Of a stretch of DNA of 28,616 nucleotides, positions 23,083 through 28,616 are shown one piece after another. The translations under genes were made by a program, and so were the position numbers. The DNA is from Flemingiibacterium sp964430755 (GTDB lineage: Bacteria; Bacillota; Clostridia; Oscillospirales; CAG-272), in assembly GCA_964430755.1 (NCBI GenBank), contig CAYSFT010000028.1, positions 1-28,616 of the forward strand, read 5' to 3'. The first letter of the stretch is position 1, and each line of letters begins with the position of its first letter. The notes beneath the pieces were generated by a model, which saw only the letters and a list, made by a program, of their open reading frames with translations, was not told the DNA's origin and did not search any database.

Positions 23083-23130
23083 AAATCGGCAGCTCCGACG
23101 TTCGGAGCACAAAACCATAAAATTTATCGC

Positions 23131-23174
23131 CTAAAACAAAGGTGCTGTCTGCATTAATCGCAAGACAGCACCTT
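23131..23174 (-). terminator. Terminator of the radical SAM-ferredoxin operon
   Basis: AAGGTGCTGTCT (23139-23150) pairs perfectly over 12 bases with AGACAGCACCTT (23163-23174). On the minus strand it is followed by TGTTTT. Confidence 0.88.
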
Positions 23175-23179
23175 GATTT

Positions 23180-23356
23180 TTATTTTTTCTCAATTGCATC
23201 CATGGGACACGCCTCGGCGCATTTTTTGCAGTCGCGGCATTTTTCCTCGTCAATGCTGAACTTTCCCTCTGCACTGATTACAACCGCGTGAAACGGACAT
23301 TCCACGTCACAGGTCGCACAGCAGATACATTTTTCCTGAATAATATAATGTGCCAT
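23180..23356 (-). CDS. 2[4Fe-4S] ferredoxin, 58 residues
   Basis: A small electron carrier of the clostridial type. Two perfect cluster motifs are present: C10-C13-C16-C20-Pro (CICCATCDVECP) and C40-C43-C46-C50-Pro (CRDCKKCAEACP). The sequence starts MAHYIIQEKC and ends DAIEKK. A GAGGT site lies about eight bases before the ATG. It starts only ten bases after the stop codon of the radical SAM gene, so the two are almost certainly co-transcribed, and the ferredoxin may deliver the electron that reductively cleaves SAM. It could equally serve general metabolism. Confidence 0.93.
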   Translation of the reverse strand: MAHYIIQEKCICCATCDVECPFHAVVISAEGKFSIDEEKCRDCKKCAEACPMDAIEKK

Positions 23357-23366
23357 TTTATTTACC

Positions 23367-24923
23367 TCATTTCGACTGCGCTTTCTTTTTATGCTTCATC
23401 ATGCGCAGCTTGACGTACAGCTTCGGCATACGGTTGACAAGCAGATCCTTTAATTTGTTGCGTCCTGCCGCGTAAATATCATGCAGCTTAACATAGAACT
23501 TGTACGGCACATGCTTGCCCGTAACGCGCTTGTCAAGCCACTTTTCGTAACGTGCTCCGAGCCATTTCGGCATCGCATACGCACGCTTGTAACGCTTCAC
23601 AAAATGCATGAAATAAGCCTCGATGAAGAGCACCTGCTCCTCCGGGAACTGCGGCTGTACGAGCGGTACACGGCGTTTTGTCAGGTCACCCTCGGGAATG
23701 AAACCGGCTTCCTTTGATATCTCGTAAAGTGCCGTTCCCTCGTAAGGATAGAAAATATTCGGAATGGTACGATCACTCTTGATGCGCGCGTTCAGCTTGA
23801 TCGTTTTGAGCGCACGATGGATGTCCTCAAACGGCAGACCGATTATGTTATACGTCAGCTGTGCGATACCGTACTTGTGGAACCACTGTGAGCAACGGAT
23901 TATCATCTCATCCGTCTGATAACGGCGCAGGTACTTGAATCGCATCTCCGGGTCACCGCTCTCAAGTCCCATATCAATGGTATAGAAGCCTGCCGCCTTC
24001 ATCTTTTTGACGGTTTCCTCGGTCAGAATATCGAAGCGGATGTTACCGGTACACGGCAGATGAATCTGTTCCGTATACATATCAATGAACTTATCAAACC
24101 AATCGGGGAACATATTGAATATAGCATCGCGGAAATTGATGAACTTTATCTGCGGATGCTTTGAAAGAAGCGTTTTCAAATAAAGTATCGCATTTTCGGG
24201 AGAACGGAAACGCGCGTATATCTTCTTGTTCGGATAGACCTTACGGAAGTTACCGTTACCGCAATAGGTACAGTTATAGAAGCAACCGCGGCTGACGACA
24301 ACTATCGCCGTTCCAACCTTGGACGATTCGAGGTTATCATAATCGAAAAGCTCAAAATCGGGGATCGGTATACGGTCAAGATCGGCAAAAAGCGGACGGA
24401 TGGGGTTCTTTTTCACGCTGCCGTCAGGCATTTTGAAATAAAGACTTTCAACGCCCGTGTAATCCTCGCCTGCGGACATTTTATCGCAAAGCTCAAGCTC
24501 CGCATATTCACCGTCGCCGACGCAAACACAGTCAACGCCGTCAATCGCCAAAACCTCATCGGGTACAAGCGTGCAATGATAGCTTCCGCAGATGATAAAT
24601 GCATCGGGATAAACTTCCTTTGTCCACTTGATATAGTCCTGACAGTCCGGGAAAGCCGTGGTACGGATCGAGAAGCCGATGATATCATATTCACCGTCGG
24701 CAGATTTTTCACGCAGACGTGCTTTATAGTCCTCCTCTGTGTGGAGGTTCAGAAGATGCAAAAGTCCAACATGGTGACCGCCCTCTTTAAGCACCGCAGA
24801 AATGGAGGCAAGTCCCTCGCTGTAGTTACCGCCGCTGACACGGCGCGAGCAGTCACGGTCAGTATAGTCGGGATAGACGAGAAGCAGACGAGCCTTACGT
24901 CCGCCTAAATTTTTAAGTTCCAT
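23367..24923 (-). CDS. B12-binding-domain radical SAM protein
   Basis: A 518-residue class B-like radical SAM enzyme of unknown reaction. Residues 10-150 form a cobalamin-binding-type Rossmann domain (LLLVYPDYT, YSEGLASISAVLKEGGHHV, ICGSYHCTLVPDEVL, VGDGEYAELEL) without the DxHxxG histidine motif. The radical SAM core follows, with the cluster cysteines C214, C218 and C221 in SRGCFYNCTYCGN, then GLESGDPEMRFKYLRR and the IIGLPFED strand. The C-terminal 100 residues are strongly basic (KLRMMKHKKKAQSK), perhaps for membrane or nucleic-acid contact. Relatives modify lipids, hopanoids, antibiotics or RNA. The start at 24923 has only a weak GGGG site. It leads a two-gene operon with the ferredoxin. 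Confidence 0.85.
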   Translation of the reverse strand: MELKNLGGRKARLLLVYPDYTDRDCSRRVSGGNYSEGLASISAVLKEGGHHVGLLHLLNLHTEEDYKARLREKSADGEYDIIGFSIRTTAFPDCQDYIKWTKEVYPDAFIICGSYHCTLVPDEVLAIDGVDCVCVGDGEYAELELCDKMSAGEDYTGVESLYFKMPDGSVKKNPIRPLFADLDRIPIPDFELFDYDNLESSKVGTAIVVVSRGCFYNCTYCGNGNFRKVYPNKKIYARFRSPENAILYLKTLLSKHPQIKFINFRDAIFNMFPDWFDKFIDMYTEQIHLPCTGNIRFDILTEETVKKMKAAGFYTIDMGLESGDPEMRFKYLRRYQTDEMIIRCSQWFHKYGIAQLTYNIIGLPFEDIHRALKTIKLNARIKSDRTIPNIFYPYEGTALYEISKEAGFIPEGDLTKRRVPLVQPQFPEEQVLFIEAYFMHFVKRYKRAYAMPKWLGARYEKWLDKRVTGKHVPYKFYVKLHDIYAAGRNKLKDLLVNRMPKLYVKLRMMKHKKKAQSK

Positions 24924-24978
24924 TATTTTTACCCCATATATAATAAGCTCAATGTGAGCACATAATTACCTATATTAA

Positions 24979-25007
24979 AGTATACCACAAGCGCCGCACA
25001 ATGTCAA
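24979..25007 (-). promoter_or_regulatory. Sigma-A promoter of the radical SAM operon
   Basis: Minus strand: TTGACA (25002-25007), a 17-base spacer, TATACT (24979-24984). A GCTCA/TGAGC inverted repeat lies in the leader at 24947-24959. Confidence 0.87.
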
Positions 25008-25055
25008 GGCTTGCGACTCCGATAGAATAAATTTGCATTTTTTTAAAAATTGGTG

Positions 25056-25084
25056 TTGAAAATCGGTTGCAGTTGTGGTATAAT
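25056..25084 (+). promoter_or_regulatory. Sigma-A promoter of the UPF0371 gene
   Basis: TTGAAA (25056-25061), a 17-base spacer, TATAAT (25079-25084). It is divergent from the radical SAM promoter, about 50 bases apart. Confidence 0.85.
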
Positions 25085-25117
25085 AAAAATAGTTTGTTAA
25101 TTACGGGGGGCTCATAT

Positions 25118-26605
25118 ATGCCAAAGGTAGGTTTCGACAACGACAAATATCTCGAGCTGCAGTCAAAGCATATCCGCGAACGTATCTCGCAGTTCGGAGG
25201 CAAGCTCTATTTAGAGTTCGGAGGCAAGCTTTTCGACGATTATCACGCGGCACGTGTACTTCCCGGCTTCAAGCCCGACAGTAAGCTGCAGATGCTTCTC
25301 CAGCTGAAAGAGGACGCGGAGATCGTTATCACCATCAACTCGGATGACATCGAAAAGAACAAAATCAACAGTAACATTGGCATAACGTACGACCACGATG
25401 TTCTGCGCCTTATTGACGCTTTCACGAACGTCGGACTTTACGTCGGCAGCGTTGTCCTCACGAGATACACAGCCCAGCCGAACGCGCTCAAATTCGAGAA
25501 AAAGCTCGAGGGCATCGGCATGAAGGTTTACCATCACTATTCAATTGACGGTTATCCTTTTAATGTTGAAACCATCGTCAGCGACGAGGGCTACGGCAAA
25601 AACGATTATGTTGAAACAAAAAAGAAGCTTGTCATCGTTACAGCACCGGGCCCCGGAAGCGGCAAGATGGCAGTGTGTCTTTCCCAGCTTTATCACGAAA
25701 ACAAGCGCGGCACCAAGGCAGGTTATGCGAAGTTTGAAACATTCCCGATCTGGAATATTCCCCTGAAGCATCCTGTCAACATTGCATACGAAGCCGCAAC
25801 CGCTGACCTTAACGACATAAACATGATCGACCCATTCCATCTTGAGGCTTACGGAAAAACCGCAGTCAACTACAACCGTGACGTTGAAATTTTCCCGGTT
25901 GTTGACACGACATTCAAGAAGATATACGGCTCGTCTCCGTACAAATCCCCGACGGACATGGGCGTTAACATGGTTGGAAACTGTATCATTGATGATGCGG
26001 TTGTTCGCGATGCGGCAAAGCAGGAGATTATAAGACGTTACTATATTGCGCTGTGTGATCAGCGTGAAAACATGGGGTCGGGCACGACTGTACACAAGCT
26101 TGACCTATTAATGAAGCAGGCAAATCTGACGACAGCCGACCGTCATGTTGTAACTGCGGCGAATGAAAAAGCGAAGCAGACCGACAGTCCTGCAACGGCG
26201 ATCGAGCTTCCCGACGGAACGATTATCACGGGAAAAACCTCAAGCTTACTCGGTGCATCCGCGGCGATGCTTCTCAATGCGCTCAAGCGTCTTGCCGGCA
26301 TTGGAGATGAGGTACTGCTCATTCCGCAGAACATCATCGAGCCGGTACAGCACCTTAAAGTGGATTATCTGCACAACCGCAATCCCCGACTTCACACCGA
26401 CGAGGTTCTCATCGTTCTCTCGATATGTGCCGCAACTTCACCGCTTGCCGCAAGGTCACTCGAACAGCTTGACAAGCTAAAGGGATGCGAGGTTCACTCG
26501 TCTGTGATTCTTTCCGAGATTGACGTAAAGACGTTCAAGAAGCTTGGTGTGAATCTAACCTGCGAGCCGGTTTATCAGGTGAACAAGTTATATCACGGAA
26601 AATAA
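25118..26605 (+). CDS. UPF0371 / DUF1846 family protein
   Basis: A 495-residue soluble protein matching the DUF1846 (UPF0371) family, whose function is not established. Recognised by GFDNDKYLELQSKHIRERI, GKLYLEFGGKLFDDYHAARVLPGF, a Walker-A-like APGPGSGKMAVCLSQLYHE (176-194), ETFPIWNIPLKHPVNIAYEAATADL and SGTTVHKLDLL. The loop suggests binding of a nucleotide or phosphate. It is the usual family length with no membrane segments. The ATG at 25118 follows a GGGGGG ribosome site; the longer frame from 25067 would include the promoter. Read alone, with its own promoter and terminator. Confidence 0.92.
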   Translation: MPKVGFDNDKYLELQSKHIRERISQFGGKLYLEFGGKLFDDYHAARVLPGFKPDSKLQMLLQLKEDAEIVITINSDDIEKNKINSNIGITYDHDVLRLIDAFTNVGLYVGSVVLTRYTAQPNALKFEKKLEGIGMKVYHHYSIDGYPFNVETIVSDEGYGKNDYVETKKKLVIVTAPGPGSGKMAVCLSQLYHENKRGTKAGYAKFETFPIWNIPLKHPVNIAYEAATADLNDINMIDPFHLEAYGKTAVNYNRDVEIFPVVDTTFKKIYGSSPYKSPTDMGVNMVGNCIIDDAVVRDAAKQEIIRRYYIALCDQRENMGSGTTVHKLDLLMKQANLTTADRHVVTAANEKAKQTDSPATAIELPDGTIITGKTSSLLGASAAMLLNALKRLAGIGDEVLLIPQNIIEPVQHLKVDYLHNRNPRLHTDEVLIVLSICAATSPLAARSLEQLDKLKGCEVHSSVILSEIDVKTFKKLGVNLTCEPVYQVNKLYHGK

Positions 26606-26613
26606 TATCAAAT

Positions 26614-26645
26614 AGGCTGTTTGCTGATGTGCAAGCAGTCTTTTT
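26614..26645 (+). terminator. Terminator of the UPF0371 gene
   Basis: AGGCTGTTTGC (26614-26624) pairs with GCAAGCAGTCT (26631-26641) through 11 pairs including two G-U, followed by a T run. Confidence 0.9.
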
Positions 26646-26802
26646 GTTTTTGGCGGAAAAGTTACTTTTACGCTTAATGGCGAAAGAGAGCTATTTGGCG
26701 AAGCGTACTGCTTCGAACATCGTATCATTCGAAAGGGACGACAACCATGCTGGCGCAAAGTTTTTCGTCCCCCTCGAGCTCCCCCTCTTTCCTTTGCCTG
26801 CG
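26646..26802. other. Non-coding gap before the tandem repeats
   Basis: No gene seen. A CGAAGC/GCTTCG hairpin lies near 26699-26715, and the DNA becomes C-rich before the repeats. Open frames here lack ribosome sites and known motifs. Confidence 0.4.
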
Positions 26803-26919
26803 CTCGATTCGCGCTCAACTCCGCCTGACGGCTCCGGATTCGCTTCGTTAGCAGTGACCGCTCGTCCTGCCCGCTTCGCCGGCATCCGTGGCTTCATTGT
26901 TTCTTTCGGTGCGGTTGCA
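26803..26919 (+). repeat. Family-2 repeat, tandem unit 1
   Basis: Begins CTCGATTCGCGCTCAACTCC, then CGCCTGACGGCTCCGG, GATTCGCTTCGTTAGC, and ends with GTGGCTTCATTGTTTC. It is directly followed by a second unit, period 117 bases. Confidence 0.85.
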
Positions 26920-27031
26920 CTCGATTTGCGCTCAACTCCGCCTGACGGCTCCGGATTCGCTTTGTTAGCTGTGACCGCTCGTCCGCCGCCAGCTTCGTCG
27001 GCGGCTAAATGGCTTCATTGTTTATTTCATT
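26920..27031 (+). repeat. Family-2 repeat, tandem unit 2
   Basis: Nearly the same as unit 1 in its first half. The second half carries the GCCGCC...GGCGGC hairpin form seen at 3430-3460 and 3650-3680, rather than the TGCC/GGCA form of unit 1. Confidence 0.85.
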
Positions 27032-27051
27032 TCGCAGTGCAAATCAACTTT

Positions 27052-27100
27052 AAAGGCTTCCCCTGGGGGAAACTGTCGAGCTTGCGAGACTGATGAGGGC
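27052..27100 (+). repeat. Family-1 intergenic repeat, copy G
   Basis: AAAGGCTTCCC, CTGGGGGAAACTGTCGAGC, TGCGAGACTGATGAGGGC. This is the cleanest version of the family in the window. Confidence 0.85.
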
Positions 27101-27367
27101 TTTCGTACAGTGAACGCCAAAGATATGGCGGCAGAAGCGGTTACCTTTGTACGGTGCTTGGGATACCGAACGGAGGCGGAGGAGCCGAAGTGAGGAGGGT
27201 TCCCAACTACCGAGAGAGCCAATTCGGAGGGTTTATACGATGCCTCTGTGAAGCGATAGCGTCATTAAAGTTTTTTGCCAGTACGCTTTTAGCATATCGC
27301 TTCGCGAATGCCTCAAAAAAGCCGCGTAACTCCTATATGCAATATCCCCCTTTTTTACGCACCACAC
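27101..27367. other. Non-coding gap between repeats and groL terminator
   Basis: Contains a GGCGGAGGAGCC-type purine-rich stretch near 27170-27205 and AT-rich DNA after 27240. I recognise no gene, tRNA or small RNA. The mix of GC-rich and AT-rich patches looks like eroded repeat or gene remnants. Confidence 0.35.
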
Positions 27368-27399
27368 AAAAAAACGCTCCCGGAATAAAACCGAGAGCG
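27368..27399 (-). terminator. Terminator of groL
   Basis: CGCTCCCGG (27375-27383) pairs with CCGAGAGCG (27391-27399); the A-C mismatch seen on the plus strand is G-U in the minus-strand RNA. Seven T follow on that strand. Confidence 0.88.
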
Positions 27400-27418
27400 C
27401 TCATACAGCACGTTATTA

Positions 27419-28616
27419 TTAATACATACCGCCCATTCCGCCGCCTGCAGGCATAGGAGGTTCGGGTTCCTTGATGTCGGAAACAACAGCCTCTGTGGTG
27501 AGAACGGTTGCCGCAACGCTTGCTGCGTTCTGGAGAGCGGAACGTGTAACCTTAGTCGGGTCAACGATTCCTGCTTCCATCATATCAACATACTTTTCGT
27601 TGTAAGCATCGAAGCCGTAACCCTTCTTGCCGCTCGAGAGGATCTTATCAACGATGATCGAGCCCTCAAAGCCTGCGTTTTCAGCGATCTGACGTACAGG
27701 AGCCTCAAGCGCCTTGAGAACGATTGCAACACCGGTCTTTTCATCGCCGTCAACTGTATCGAGAAGTGCCTTAACATCCTCGATTACGTTGAGGTAAGCA
27801 GTACCGCCGCCTGCAACGATACCCTCTTCAACTGCTGCCTTTGTAGCATTGAGAGCATCCTCGATGCGGAGCTTCTTTTCCTTCATTTCGGTTTCGGTTG
27901 CCGCACCGACCTTGATTACAGCAACACCGCCTGCAAGCTTTGCAAGTCTCTCGGTGAGCTTTTCGCGGTCGAAATCGGATGTGGTTGTTTCGATCGCGTT
28001 CTTGATCTGTGCAACTCTCGAATCAATATCAGCCTTATCGCCTGCACCACCAACGATGATAGTGTTTTCCTTGTTGACCTTGATCTGTCTTGCGCGACCG
28101 AGCTGGTGGATCTGGGTGTCCTTAAGCTCAAGGCCGAGCTCGTCGGAGATAACCTCACCGCCTGTGAGAATTGCGATGTCACGGAGCATTTCCTTGCGTC
28201 TGTCGCCAAAGCCGGGAGCCTTTACAGCGATGCAGACGAATGTGCCGCGAAGCTTGTTGAGAACGAGAGTTGTGAGAGCTTCACCCTCAACGTCCTCTGC
28301 GATGATGAGGAGCTTCTTGCCCGACTGAACGATCTGCTCGAGAAGGGGAAGAATTTCCTGAATGTTACTGATCTTCTTTTCCGTGATAAGGATGAGAGCA
28401 TCGTCGATAACAGCTTCCATCTTATCTGTGTCGGTTGCCATATAGGGAGAGAGGTAACCGCGGTCAAACTGCATACCCTCAACGACCTCGCTGTAGGTTT
28501 CAGCGGACTTGGATTCCTCAACGGTGATAACGCCGTCAGAAGTAACCTTTTCCATAGCGTCAGCGATGAGCTGACCGATAACCTCGTCACCGGAGGAAAC
28601 AGTACCAACACGAGCG
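27419..28616 (-). CDS. groL: Chaperonin GroEL, C-terminal part, cut by window edge
   Basis: The 60-kDa ATP-dependent chaperonin that folds proteins in a double ring with GroES. The open frame runs off the window; the visible 399 residues correspond to about residue 155 onward of E. coli GroEL. Seen: DGVITVEESKS, VEGMQFDRGYLSPYMATDTDKMEA, LLIIAEDVEGEALTTLVLNKLRG, VKAPGFGDRRKEMLRDIAILTGG, KLAGGVAVIKVGAATETEMKEKK, AAVEEGIVAGGGTAYL and DPTKVTRSALQNAASVA. The C-terminal tail is short (GGGMGGMY). groES, if adjacent, would lie beyond the right edge. Confidence 0.97.
   Translation of the reverse strand, partial: ARVGTVSSGDEVIGQLIADAMEKVTSDGVITVEESKSAETYSEVVEGMQFDRGYLSPYMATDTDKMEAVIDDALILITEKKISNIQEILPLLEQIVQSGKKLLIIAEDVEGEALTTLVLNKLRGTFVCIAVKAPGFGDRRKEMLRDIAILTGGEVISDELGLELKDTQIHQLGRARQIKVNKENTIIVGGAGDKADIDSRVAQIKNAIETTTSDFDREKLTERLAKLAGGVAVIKVGAATETEMKEKKLRIEDALNATKAAVEEGIVAGGGTAYLNVIEDVKALLDTVDGDEKTGVAIVLKALEAPVRQIAENAGFEGSIIVDKILSSGKKGYGFDAYNEKYVDMMEAGIVDPTKVTRSALQNAASVAATVLTTEAVVSDIKEPEPPMPAGGGMGGMY

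Noticed and set aside
23131..23174. Riboswitch or small RNA before the ferredoxin
   Set aside because: The perfect 12-base hairpin is downstream of the ferredoxin on its own strand and fits a simple terminator.
26803..27031. CRISPR array
   Set aside because: Only two units, 117 bases each, with no short regular repeats, no spacers and no cas genes nearby.
26629..27093. A 154-codon open frame across the tandem repeats
   Set aside because: It reads through direct repeats, has no ribosome site, and its translation is just the repeat read twice (RSTPPDGSGFA). It is non-coding repeat DNA.

Overview
The window reads as chromosomal DNA from an anaerobic, Gram-positive, probably spore-forming member of the Clostridia, most likely an uncultured Oscillospirales-like gut bacterium. 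The reasons are the rpsF-ssb-rpsR and ylxM-ffh-rpsP-khpA operons, SpoVG, a K+-type membrane pyrophosphatase, a B12-domain radical SAM protein with a clostridial ferredoxin, strong GGAGG ribosome sites, and many sigma-A promoters with exact 17-base spacers. I could run no database search, so the taxonomy is inference.

Layout. 1-152: the 3' part of tRNA-Gly(GCC), then a complete tRNA-Val(TAC). 221-1819: a ClC antiporter with a TrkA-C tail. 1867-3253 (-): an ECF S component overlapping a pyridoxal/pyridoxamine kinase, probably a B6 salvage unit. 3782-5869 (-): membrane pyrophosphatase. 6086-7261 (-): rpsR, ssb, rpsF, with a consensus promoter and a structured leader. 7472-8005 (-): soluble pyrophosphatase. 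8070-9473 (-): murC. 9821-10141 (+): spoVG. 10332-11738 (-): membrane-anchored G5/M23 peptidase. 12243-14343 (+): a LysA-family decarboxylase and a TIM-barrel sugar isomerase/epimerase. 14596-16874 (-): ylxM, ffh, rpsP, khpA. 17117-22866 (+): an XRE-HTH/BadF sugar-kinase fusion, a divergent MurQ-like etherase, a GH42-like glycosidase and an Eis-like acetyltransferase. 23180-24923 (-): a 58-residue ferredoxin and a radical SAM protein. 25118-26605 (+): UPF0371/DUF1846. 27419-28616 (-): groL, cut by the window edge.

The most interesting block is 17117-19120. A DNA-binding domain is fused to a BadF/BadG-type amino-sugar kinase and sits 21 bases before a MurQ-family gene. This looks like a one-protein sensor, kinase and regulator for amino-sugar (perhaps cell-wall) recycling, analogous to ROK repressors but built from unrelated parts. 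The MurQ homologue has an altered sugar-phosphate motif and lacks the usual C-terminal helices, so its substrate is open. The glycosidase and acetyltransferase that follow have their own promoter candidate and may or may not belong to the same pathway.

The intergenic DNA is also notable. At least seven copies of one repeat (core like GCTTCCCC/GGGGAAGC), four of a second (TCAACTCCGCCTGACGGC...) and two of a third (TAACTTCAGCCGC hairpin) fill nearly every long gap. Two gaps hold head-to-head pairs of the first repeat.
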